A stretch of 35,587 bases of DNA, from the NCBI GenBank assembly GCA_016866385.1, contig VGMU01000023.1, forward strand, positions 1 through 35,587, in the 5' to 3' direction. Positions 9,187-16,948 of this stretch are shown here, piece by piece. Within the stretch, counting starts at the first letter, position 1; every line of letters starts with the position of its first letter. The translations under genes were made by a program, and so were the position numbers. The notes under the pieces are model-generated. The model saw only the letters and a list, made by a program, of their open reading frames with translations. It had not been told where the DNA came from and ran no database searches. The DNA is from Bacteroidota bacterium (GTDB taxonomy: Bacteria; Bacteroidota; Bacteroidia; Cytophagales; Cyclobacteriaceae).

Positions 9187-9196
9187 AGGACTATCC

Positions 9197-10606
9197 TTAA
9201 ATCTGTTCTGCTGTCTGCAAAGCGACACGCAAGGCTTCCAGCTTGTTGGCTACTTCTTGCAATTCGGAAGAAACATCGCTTTTGGCCACTACCCCTGCAC
9301 CTGCTTGGAAACGCAAGCTATTGTTTTGAGAGACGAAAGATCGAATGATGATGGCATGGTTAAAATCTCCATTGAATCCCAGGTACCCTATGGCCCCTCC
9401 GTAAAATTGACGACTTACCTTTTCGAGTGCATCGATCAATTCCATAGCACGGTACTTTGGAGCACCCGAGAGGGTCCCTGCGGGAAAGGTATCGGCGACT
9501 AACTGCAGCGGGTTGGCTCCCTCTGGGAGAACACCGGTCACCTTAGATACCAAATGGATTACATGGGAATAGTATTGTACCTCCTTAAAGACTTCTACTT
9601 CCACCAAATCTGAGGAGCGGGATAAGTCATTTCTAGCCAAATCTACCAGCATCACGTGTTCGGCATTTTCTTTGGGATCGTCGTAGAGTTTACGAGCCAA
9701 GGCGGCATCTTCTACATCGTTGCCCGTCCGTCGGAAAGTTCCTGCGATGGGATACAGGGTCGCTTTCCTGTTTTTCACCACAATTTGAGCTTCTGGAGAA
9801 CTTCCAAATACCTTGAAAGAACCGTAATCAAAATAAAACAGGTACGGAGAAGGATTGACTGAGCGCAGGGCACGGTACACATTAAACTCGTCTCCTTTGA
9901 AGGCTGTGGTAAAGCGACGAGAGAGAACCAGCTGAAAAACATCCCCTCGAAGACAATGCTTTTGAGCCTGGGACAATAAATCCAAAAACTCCTGGTCACT
10001 GTAGTTGGAAACCTCCTCCCCTACTTTTTTAAAACCATAAGAAGGAATGTTTTTGTTGTGCAGCAGGGTCTCGATCTCATCGAGAAAGGAGGATAAAGGG
10101 GCGTCCTCAGGAAGGTGTTCGAAAAGGTGAAGTTCGTTTTTGTAGTGATCCACCACGATGATGTTTTGATACATGGCATAGTACATCATGGGGATTTCTG
10201 AGACTTGGGTAGTTTGAAGCTTGATGTCTTCAAACCAAGCTACTGTATCGTACTGGGTGTAACCAAAAAGACCATTGCTACTAAACTTGAAAGCATCCGA
10301 AACCGGCCGAAAGGCATTGCCAAATCTCTGCAAGCAGTCCATCAAGGGCTGTGAAGCACCTACTTCGTAGCAATTTTCTTCTCCATTGGGCATTTTTTCA
10401 GTGACTTTGCCTGAAGAAAAAGAAAAAGAAGCCAGGGGATTGAAGCAGATATAGGAGTAGCTATTGTCTTGGCCACGATAATCCGAAGACTCCAACAGTA
10501 TGGGATTGGCAAAGCGATCGCGAACCTGCAAGTAGATACTCACTGGGGTGATGGTATCTGCTAATTTTTTACGGTATTCGGTGCGTATGGGAAAATTTTG
10601 TGTCAT
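9197..10606 (-). CDS. trpE: Anthranilate synthase component I
   Basis: Converts chorismate and ammonia to anthranilate, the committed step of tryptophan synthesis. The chorismate-binding C-terminal half shows GDVFQLVLSRRF, SPEAQIVV, PIAGTFRRTG, ENAEHVMLVDLARND, TLSGAPKYRAMELI and GAIGYLGFNG. Near the N-terminus, ILLESSDYR contains the LLES element that binds the feedback inhibitor tryptophan, so allosteric inhibition is likely retained. The ATG at 10606 gives 469 residues. It is the first structural gene of the operon and starts 20 bases after the U-tract of a leader terminator, so its transcription is probably controlled by attenuation as well as by feedback. Confidence 0.97.
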   Translation of the reverse strand: MTQNFPIRTEYRKKLADTITPVSIYLQVRDRFANPILLESSDYRGQDNSYSYICFNPLASFSFSSGKVTEKMPNGEENCYEVGASQPLMDCLQRFGNAFRPVSDAFKFSSNGLFGYTQYDTVAWFEDIKLQTTQVSEIPMMYYAMYQNIIVVDHYKNELHLFEHLPEDAPLSSFLDEIETLLHNKNIPSYGFKKVGEEVSNYSDQEFLDLLSQAQKHCLRGDVFQLVLSRRFTTAFKGDEFNVYRALRSVNPSPYLFYFDYGSFKVFGSSPEAQIVVKNRKATLYPIAGTFRRTGNDVEDAALARKLYDDPKENAEHVMLVDLARNDLSRSSDLVEVEVFKEVQYYSHVIHLVSKVTGVLPEGANPLQLVADTFPAGTLSGAPKYRAMELIDALEKVSRQFYGGAIGYLGFNGDFNHAIIIRSFVSQNNSLRFQAGAGVVAKSDVSSELQEVANKLEALRVALQTAEQI

Positions 10607-10626
10607 AAAGCGGAAATAAAGGCATG

Positions 10627-10661
10627 AAAAAAGGCTTACCGGGAAATCCAGTAAGCCTTTT
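10627..10661 (-). terminator. trp leader intrinsic terminator (attenuator)
   Basis: On the minus strand, AAAAGGCTTAC (10661-10651) pairs perfectly with GTAAGCCTTTT (10639-10629) around an 11-base loop, and a run of six T ends at 10627. That is an 11-bp stem followed by a U-tract, placed 20 bases before the trpE ATG and after the leader peptide stop. A terminator between promoter and first gene is the hallmark of an attenuator. Confidence 0.88.
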
Positions 10662-10710
10662 GGAGTATGATTTGCGCAATAATTAGGCAAGGGCTTTCTG
10701 AGCTTTCCCG
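10640..10710 (-). promoter_or_regulatory. Predicted trp antiterminator helix
   Basis: The leader segment after the Trp codons can pair with the 5-prime arm and loop of the terminator. CGGGAAA (10710-10704) pairs with TTTCCCG (10646-10640), CAG (10700-10698) with CTG (10651-10649), AAGCC (10696-10692) with GGCTT (10657-10653), and, after one bulged C, TT (10690-10689) with AA (10659-10658). That is 17 base pairs, mutually exclusive with the terminator. A ribosome stalled on the Trp codons (10736-10728) would leave this segment free; one that reaches the stop at 10683 would cover most of it. The pairing is seen in the sequence; function is inferred. Confidence 0.75.
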
Positions 10711-10760
10711 AGGAAAGAGTAGAAATGCCACCACCACTTGTTATTTGCGTTTGTTTTCAT
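10683..10760 (-). CDS. trpL: trp operon leader peptide with three consecutive Trp codons
   Basis: A 25-codon ORF (ATG at 10760, TAA at 10685-10683) begins MKTNANNK and continues WWWHFYSFLGKAQKALA. Three consecutive TGG codons are at 10736-10728. Its position between a TAnnTTTG promoter and the trpE attenuator marks it as a regulatory leader peptide whose translation senses charged tRNA-Trp. When Trp is scarce the ribosome should stall on codons 9-11, letting the antiterminator form; when Trp is ample the ribosome finishes and the terminator forms. The peptide itself probably has no other role. It is too short for routine gene callers and easily missed. Confidence 0.9.
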   Translation of the reverse strand: MKTNANNKWWWHFYSFLGKAQKALA

Positions 10761-10770
10761 TGCTTGAACA

Positions 10771-10800
10771 CAAATTTAGAAAGCCTTTGGAATTAGCAAT
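10771..10800 (-). promoter_or_regulatory. Predicted trp operon promoter
   Basis: Minus strand: TAAATTTG at 10778-10771 is a perfect match to the Bacteroidota -7 consensus TAnnTTTG, with ATTG (10800-10797) 18 bases upstream as a -33-like element. Transcription would start at about 10763-10768, only a few bases before the trpL ATG at 10760. The leader peptide would then be translated from a nearly leaderless mRNA. Confidence 0.7.
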
Positions 10801-10848
10801 GCATCCCATCCATTTTTTTGATTTTTTATTTGTTACAAGGCTGGGTGT

Positions 10849-12606
10849 CTAGGTAAAATAATACAGGGCCCAAGTGGTAATTGCCATCAAGATGGAGGAG
10901 GAAATTCGGACTGCGTTTTTAGGCTGACGAAAATCTAACCACACCCACAAACTGAGAAGAGCTGCCAGCAAAGATACGCTGCTAGGCTGCACCCCAAAGT
11001 AAAAGATCAGCAGCAACATCAATCCTTGGGAAATTAAAAAATAGGTTAAACGCTTAAAATCGATGGGATTTTCGAAAAATTCTTGTTCACGTTTTGCCCG
11101 CAAACCAAGGCTCATACCTACCTGAATGCAAATACAAATCACAAAGACCACAAATACCCGGTGCATAAAATTGAGCTGAGTCCCAAACCAGGTTCTCCAA
11201 AATTCAAAGTTAGAAAGCCAGGAGTCATACAACCATTCTACTGCCAGGCTTAGAATAGGTGCCGCCAGGATGACTACCGCTGCAGAGGCGGGATGTACCC
11301 TTTTCCATAGCACCCCCAAGAAAAAGGCGGACACCACTCCTGGCTTCAGGTAGGAGGTATTTTTAGATAAAACAAGGAAAAAATTGCCTTCAGAATTTGG
11401 ATCAAAGCTCCACCATGCCAGCCCTACTCCCAAGAGGCAAGCCAAGACCACTGCTCCTTTACCTACTGCCACCAGGAGAACATCTGGTGCCTGGGTATGC
11501 AGGTAGCGTTTGTATACATCGATGGCAGCTATGGTAGAAAGGGAATTCAACATGGAATAAATGCTTGAAAAAATGGCCCCTAAAAATCCAGCCAGTATCA
11601 AGCCAATCAGGCCATATCCTTGGGGAACCACTTGTTTCATGAGGTAAATAAACGCATCGTCTGGCTTGACGTGATCTAGGGCATATTTATATTTAAACAA
11701 ATACGCAGCGGCAACCCCTGCGGAAATAGAGAAAAAAGGAATGGTAAGTTTTAAAAAACCAGCAGCAATAGCTCCCAACTGCGCATCTCTATCCGAACGG
11801 GCAGCAAGGACGCGCTGCACCTCAAACTGGTTGGTGGTCCAAAAAAATCCATGCAATATCAATAGCCCACTAAAGACCCCCGTCCAGGGCAGATCGGGAT
11901 GATTGCTGGGAAGGTATAAATTCATTTTCTGCATGCCTTTTTCTGAAGCATCTAAATCCATCAGTCCTGAAAATCCTCCGATTTCGGGCTGAAGAAGCGT
12001 AGAAACACCAACGGTGATAACAGCCACGACCATGAGAAAGGTGATGATATTCTCTGCCCGTACTACCGCGCGCATACCTCCAAAAAACACCAAGAGGCAA
12101 GAGATGGTGGCGATGAGGATCACACCGAGGAGGTAATCTGGGGCATATCCTGTGCCCTGCAGAAGCAATCCCAACTGCCTACTTCCAATATAAAGTCCGC
12201 CGACCAGCAAAATGAGGATGACTGCTAGGATGACCAGGGTGTAGAGCAAGCGAGCGGTTTCATCGTACCTATCCCCCAAATATTCTGAAAGCGTAAATGC
12301 TTTTTTCTGCCGGTAGGCAGGGATAAACACAAAACAGAGCAGGAGGATGGTGGGGATAGCGAGAAACTCGTAATGACTTTGTGCAAAGCCAATGGAATAG
12401 CCAATGCCAAGCATCCCGATGATCTGAGAAAGACTCACATTGGTGCCGTAAATGGAACCCGCCACGGACCACCAAGGCAAATCCCTGTCTGCCATAAAGT
12501 ACTTGGAGGAAGAGCCTTTGCTTCCTGAAGTCTTAGCTGCAAGGACAAACCAAAGGATGCAGAGCAGAAATACAGCCAAGTCAAAATCCTGAAGCAAACC
12601 GATCAT
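10849..12606 (-). CDS. Sodium:solute symporter family transporter (SSS)
   Basis: Inner-membrane sodium-coupled transporter of the SSS/SGLT family. It has 585 residues with roughly 13-14 hydrophobic segments. The N-terminal SKYFMADRDLPWWSVAGSIYGTNVSLSQIIGMLGIGYSIG corresponds to the conserved first repeat, and FLGAIFSSIYSMLNSLSTIAAIDVYKRY to the well-conserved sodium-site helix near residue 350. The substrate cannot be read from the sequence; relatives move sugars, myo-inositol, amino acids or sialic acid. It starts 30 bases after the SsuD-like gene stop and probably shares its transcript. Its stop lies 48 bases before the trp promoter, and no clear terminator separates them. Confidence 0.9.
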   Translation of the reverse strand: MIGLLQDFDLAVFLLCILWFVLAAKTSGSKGSSSKYFMADRDLPWWSVAGSIYGTNVSLSQIIGMLGIGYSIGFAQSHYEFLAIPTILLLCFVFIPAYRQKKAFTLSEYLGDRYDETARLLYTLVILAVILILLVGGLYIGSRQLGLLLQGTGYAPDYLLGVILIATISCLLVFFGGMRAVVRAENIITFLMVVAVITVGVSTLLQPEIGGFSGLMDLDASEKGMQKMNLYLPSNHPDLPWTGVFSGLLILHGFFWTTNQFEVQRVLAARSDRDAQLGAIAAGFLKLTIPFFSISAGVAAAYLFKYKYALDHVKPDDAFIYLMKQVVPQGYGLIGLILAGFLGAIFSSIYSMLNSLSTIAAIDVYKRYLHTQAPDVLLVAVGKGAVVLACLLGVGLAWWSFDPNSEGNFFLVLSKNTSYLKPGVVSAFFLGVLWKRVHPASAAVVILAAPILSLAVEWLYDSWLSNFEFWRTWFGTQLNFMHRVFVVFVICICIQVGMSLGLRAKREQEFFENPIDFKRLTYFLISQGLMLLLIFYFGVQPSSVSLLAALLSLWVWLDFRQPKNAVRISSSILMAITTWALYYFT

Positions 12607-12636
12607 AGGAGTATCGTTGAGGAAGAAATTCGTGTG

Positions 12637-13749
12637 CTAAGTTGCCCTGCCTTGCAATTGATTCAACTTTACTTGAGGCAAATGAGGGAGGACCCACTTG
12701 GCAAAATGCCTTGCCTCATCCATCAGGGGATAGCCCGAGAGGATAAATGCTCGGATACCCAGATCCATGTATTGGTGTAATTTATCCAAGACTTGTTGGG
12801 GATTGCCTACGATGGCGCCTCCACATCCGCTTCTAGCTCTTCCTATTCCCATCCATAAGTGTGGTTCTATGAAATCGTCTTGGTCTGCCAGAAGAGCTCT
12901 AGCCTCGTCTTGCCTTAATACTCCAGCCGACTGGCTGTCTTGTGCCAGATGCTTCAGGTTGTAGCCTTGAGGATCAAACTTACTCATGATGTGTTTGGCA
13001 TGGGCCCTGGCCTCTTCTTCTGTCTCCCTGACGATTACATGAATGCGCAAGCCAAAATCGATACGGCGGTGGTATGACTTGGCACGCTGCGACATCTCCT
13101 CCACCGTAGACCTAATGGAATCTTGGGGCTCGGGCCACATGAGAAAGACGTCGCACTCTCGTGCGGCCACTTCTTTTGATCCCGAAGATATTCCTCCAAA
13201 ATACAGCAATGGACCGCCATTTTTTTGATAGGGTCGTACCGGAGCGGTATCCATGGTAAAGGAGGGGTAAACTTCCCCTTTAAATTCAATGCGCTCTTGG
13301 GTCCAGGACATTCTTAGGATTTGTATCACCTCCTCGCATCGCTTGTAGCGCAAATGTGGATCTTCCTTCCACCCTGGAAGATCTGAATTGATGATGTTTA
13401 CAGTCAACCTTCCCTGAAGCATGTGGTCAAGGGTAGCGAGGTGACGCGCCAGCATGGGGGGATGAATCTCCCCCGTTCGCACCGCAGTAAGTAGGTTAAT
13501 CTGCTTGGTTTGAACCGCAGCCGCGGCGGCAAAAGGAAGGGTCTCCTGTCCCGCCATGTAGGAGGTAGGCAAGAGGATATTGTCGTACCCCAAATCATCG
13601 GCCAATTGGATAATCTGCATGCAATGCGCAAAGGTACTTTGGCGCTGGAGGTCGGGAACGCCTAAAAATTCGGTGTCACCTCCACATAGGTCATCAAACC
13701 ATCCTACTTCACATGCTACCTTTTCTGTTCGGATTAGAGAATTGCCCAT
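12637..13749 (-). CDS. SsuD-like LLM-class flavin-dependent monooxygenase
   Basis: Reduced-FMN-dependent monooxygenase of the bacterial luciferase-like family, closest by eye to alkanesulfonate monooxygenase SsuD. It has 370 residues with no signal peptide, so it is cytoplasmic. FGLRIHVIVRETEEEA matches the SsuD segment with catalytic Arg and His (R226/H228 in E. coli). HLWMGIGRARSGCGGAIVG and FILSGYPLMDEA match the C-terminal part. The SsuD Cys54 region reads LPTSYMAGQE and lacks the cysteine. No ssuE reductase or ssuABC transporter is adjacent; the only partner is the SSS transporter downstream. The substrate is therefore uncertain: a sulfonate or another small molecule. Confidence 0.85.
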   Translation of the reverse strand: MGNSLIRTEKVACEVGWFDDLCGGDTEFLGVPDLQRQSTFAHCMQIIQLADDLGYDNILLPTSYMAGQETLPFAAAAAVQTKQINLLTAVRTGEIHPPMLARHLATLDHMLQGRLTVNIINSDLPGWKEDPHLRYKRCEEVIQILRMSWTQERIEFKGEVYPSFTMDTAPVRPYQKNGGPLLYFGGISSGSKEVAARECDVFLMWPEPQDSIRSTVEEMSQRAKSYHRRIDFGLRIHVIVRETEEEARAHAKHIMSKFDPQGYNLKHLAQDSQSAGVLRQDEARALLADQDDFIEPHLWMGIGRARSGCGGAIVGNPQQVLDKLHQYMDLGIRAFILSGYPLMDEARHFAKWVLPHLPQVKLNQLQGRAT

Positions 13750-13818
13750 GATTAAAAGTATAAAAATGCAGTGATGAAATACTAATTCCTTAGGGAAGGA
13801 TTTTTTTAAATCTATTTT

Positions 13819-13864
13819 GTTTATATTATAAACATTAAAATGTTAATAAAATTAACATTTTAAT
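13819..13864. promoter_or_regulatory. Two abutting palindromes in a divergent intergenic region
   Basis: GTTTATA-T-TATAAAC (13819-13833) is a perfect 7-bp-arm palindrome. It is followed without a gap by ATTAAAATGTTAA, spacer TAAAA, and TTAACATTTTAAT (13834-13864), a perfect 13-bp inverted repeat. They lie about 70 bases upstream of the SsuD-like gene and about 87 upstream of dnaE. There is no T-tract next to the stems, so an operator is more likely than a terminator. A weak -7 box (TAGATTTA, minus strand, 13814-13807) would place the first palindrome inside the promoter of the SsuD-like gene. Confidence 0.55.
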
Positions 13865-13950
13865 CAAGTTTACTGCAGGTGGCTCAGGCGCGATGGCCAG
13901 ATGCAGGACCTCCCTTGCCTTTCTAAATACCCTTGTTCGCAGATCGTATC

Positions 13951-16917
13951 ATGTTTCTCAACTGCCACAGCCACTTCAGTTTCAAATACGGTACCCTGTC
14001 GGTAGACAAGTTGGTAGCAGAGGCCCTTAGGCACAAGATCGATGCCTTGGCCCTGACCGACATCAACAGCAGTGCGGCCCTATTTCCTTTTATTCGCGCA
14101 GCGCAAAAGGCAGGCATACATCCTGTAGTGGGGATTGATTTCCGCAACGGCGTCCAACAGCAGTACATTGGTCTGGCAAGAAACCAGGAGGGACTGTATG
14201 AGCTCAACAAGCACCTTTCGGAACATTTGGTGGAAAAGCGCCCCTTTGGCTACAAAGCTCCTTCCTTTTCGCACAGCCTGATCATTTATCCTTTTTCGGA
14301 AAAGGTTTTCCCTCTAGAAGCCCACGAATACATCGGCATTTCGCCTAGTCAGCTGAGTGCCTTGCGGAGCTCGCCTTGGGCCCGCAAAAAGGAAAAGCTG
14401 GTGCTCTTGCAGCCGGTGAGTTTTTCTTCCAAACTTGAATTTAATGCACATCGCCTGCTGCGAAGCATGGATCTCAACACGCTACTTAGCAAGCTTCCTA
14501 TGCAGGAACAAGCTGCTCCAAGTGAGCATTTTTATAGCTATGCAGAGATGATTGCTCGCTGCGAACATCACAGTTACCTGCTCATCAATGCGCAAAAGCT
14601 TCTGGAGCAATGCCAATTTTCCTTCTACTTTCAGGCCATCAAAAACAAGCGGGACCTACTCGGATCGGGAGGGGAAGACTTCGATTACCTACGGCAGCAA
14701 ACCTACCAAGGTGCCCAAAATAGATACCCTAAGCTTTCCCAAAAGGTCCGGGAACGCATAGAAAAAGAACTGGAACTCATCGAACAAAAGGGCTTTGTGT
14801 CTTACTTTTTAATCAACTACGACCTGGTCAATTATGCCCAGCATCGCAATTTTTACCATGTGGGGCGGGGCTCTGGGGCCAATTCGGTGGTAGCCTATTG
14901 CCTGGGCATCACAGACGTAGATCCTATGGAACTGGACCTGTACTTTGAGCGATTTATCAACCTGTACCGAGAAAACCCTCCCGATTTCGATATTGATTTC
15001 AGTTGGACCGACAGAGACGAGGTCATTGCTTATTTGTTTAAAAAATACCAAAAGAGGAATGATGCTCATGTAGCCTTGCTGGGCTCCTACAGCACCTTTC
15101 AGTACAAGTCTGTGCTTCGAGAGTTAGGCAAAGTCTTTGGGCTGCCCAAAATGGAGATAGAATCGCTACTTCATCATGCAAACCAAGAGGGCTATAGGCC
15201 CGATACCTACGGTAAACTCATCCTTACCTATGCCAAGGTCCTCCACGACATGCCTTCGCACCTGACTATTCATGCCTGTGGGATCTTGCTTTCCCACAAG
15301 TCTATCTATTACTATACTGCCACAGACTTGCCCCCCAAGGGCTTTCCTGTGACACACATCGACATGCACATTGCCGAAGATATCGGTTTACACAAATTTG
15401 ATGTCTTGAGTCAAAGGGGCCTAGGTCACATCAAGTCTACCTTGGAAACCATCTACCAAAACCAAGGCATAGAGGTAAATATTCGAGAAGTAGAAAAATT
15501 CAAAAAAGATCCCAAGGTGAAGTCACTCCTTAGAAATGGACATACGATGGGGGCTTTTTACGTGGAATCTCCTGCCATGCGCATGCTCCTGGCCAAAATG
15601 AAAGTAGACACTTACTTGGAGCTAGTGGCTGCCAGCTCCATCATTAGGCCGGGAGTGGCGCGGTCAGGCATGATGCGGGAGTATATCTTGCGGCACCGGG
15701 ACCCCGAATGCAGGAATCAGGCCCATCCCGTAATGGCGGAAATCATGCCCGAAACCTACGGCATCATGGTCTACCAAGAAGACGTGATCAAGGTAGCCCA
15801 CCACTTCGCGGGCCTGAACCTGGCCGAAGCAGATGTCTTGCGAAGGGGCATGAGTGGAAAGTCCAGATCTAAGGGCGAGTTTGAACAGGTGAAGCAGGCC
15901 TTTTTTGAAAACTGCAAAAAACTAGGGAGGCAGGATGCGGAAGCTGCAGAAGTGTGGTACCAGATCGAAAGCTTTGCGGGCTATTCCTTTGCCAAGGGAC
16001 ATTCGGCCTCCTTCGCCGTAGAAAGCTACCAAAGCCTGTACCTTAAGGCCCACTTTCCCCTGGAATTTATGGTGGGGGTGATCAATAATTTTGGAGGGTT
16101 TTACGCCACGGAGTTTTATGTACATGAGCTCCGCCAACAGGGCGCAGAGGTCCTCGGTCCCCAGCTCAACGAAAGTGATTACCTCACCCGAATCCAGGGA
16201 AAAACGGTTTTTCTAGGGTTTATTCATCTCAAGCACTTGGAAAAAGCAAGTATAGAAAGCCTCTTGGAAGAACGCCGGAGAAGGGGTCCCTTTTTAAGCT
16301 TGGTAGACCTGGTTCGAAGGGTGGATATGGGCTTGGAACAGCTGGTACTCCTCATCCGCATCAATAGCCTAGCATTTACAGGAAAAACCAAGCAACAACT
16401 ACTTTGGGAGGCCCATTTTCTAAAAACAAAGCAAAAAACACTTGCTCCTGTGCAGGATTTATTTCAAGGAGATGATTTGGCATTTGCCTGGGAGCCTAGG
16501 GGCTCTCAAGTACCCCAGTTGGATGAGAGGGACTTTCGTCAGGACATCTTGGATCAAATTGACCTCTTAGAATTTCCCCTAGACTCCCCCTTTCATCTCC
16601 TTCGAGACCCACAAGCAGAAGGAATCAAGGCCAGGGAGTTGCCCTTACATTTGGGAAAGACAGTGGAGATACTGGGGTACCTGGTCACGGTAAAATATAC
16701 CCGAACCGTCAAGGGAGAAGTAATGAATTTTGGGACATTCTTGGACCGAGAGGGAGATTGGATAGATACGGTGCATTTTCCGCCCCTAGTCAAAAAATAC
16801 CCTGTGAAAGGCCGGGGAATTTACCGCATAGTAGGGAAGGTCGTGGAAGAGTTTGAGTTCTACTCCCTGGAGGTGATAAGCCTGGAGCGCATGGCGTATT
16901 GGAATGCGGGGGAATAG
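13951..16917 (+). CDS. DNA polymerase III alpha subunit, short accessory form (DnaE2 type)
   Basis: C-family DNA polymerase of 988 residues, shorter than replicative DnaE (about 1160 or more). The order is PHP domain (about 1-200, starting NCHSHFSFKYG), palm, fingers, thumb, and an OB fold at about 900-985; the tau-binding tail is missing. The three catalytic aspartates are present: PDFDIDF near 344-349 and D484 in KFDVLS. The fingers motif LRRGMSGKSRSKGEF and GYSFAKGHSASFA are also seen. The PHP domain has LTDIN instead of LTDH, so its metal site looks degraded. ATG at 13951 is preferred over a TTG six codons upstream. In other bacteria such polymerases do SOS translesion synthesis with ImuA/ImuB, but neither is a neighbour here. 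Confidence 0.88.
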   Translation: MFLNCHSHFSFKYGTLSVDKLVAEALRHKIDALALTDINSSAALFPFIRAAQKAGIHPVVGIDFRNGVQQQYIGLARNQEGLYELNKHLSEHLVEKRPFGYKAPSFSHSLIIYPFSEKVFPLEAHEYIGISPSQLSALRSSPWARKKEKLVLLQPVSFSSKLEFNAHRLLRSMDLNTLLSKLPMQEQAAPSEHFYSYAEMIARCEHHSYLLINAQKLLEQCQFSFYFQAIKNKRDLLGSGGEDFDYLRQQTYQGAQNRYPKLSQKVRERIEKELELIEQKGFVSYFLINYDLVNYAQHRNFYHVGRGSGANSVVAYCLGITDVDPMELDLYFERFINLYRENPPDFDIDFSWTDRDEVIAYLFKKYQKRNDAHVALLGSYSTFQYKSVLRELGKVFGLPKMEIESLLHHANQEGYRPDTYGKLILTYAKVLHDMPSHLTIHACGILLSHKSIYYYTATDLPPKGFPVTHIDMHIAEDIGLHKFDVLSQRGLGHIKSTLETIYQNQGIEVNIREVEKFKKDPKVKSLLRNGHTMGAFYVESPAMRMLLAKMKVDTYLELVAASSIIRPGVARSGMMREYILRHRDPECRNQAHPVMAEIMPETYGIMVYQEDVIKVAHHFAGLNLAEADVLRRGMSGKSRSKGEFEQVKQAFFENCKKLGRQDAEAAEVWYQIESFAGYSFAKGHSASFAVESYQSLYLKAHFPLEFMVGVINNFGGFYATEFYVHELRQQGAEVLGPQLNESDYLTRIQGKTVFLGFIHLKHLEKASIESLLEERRRRGPFLSLVDLVRRVDMGLEQLVLLIRINSLAFTGKTKQQLLWEAHFLKTKQKTLAPVQDLFQGDDLAFAWEPRGSQVPQLDERDFRQDILDQIDLLEFPLDSPFHLLRDPQAEGIKARELPLHLGKTVEILGYLVTVKYTRTVKGEVMNFGTFLDREGDWIDTVHFPPLVKKYPVKGRGIYRIVGKVVEEFEFYSLEVISLERMAYWNAGE

Positions 16918-16948
16918 CCCCTATGCTAAAAGCACTTTCCTACAACAG

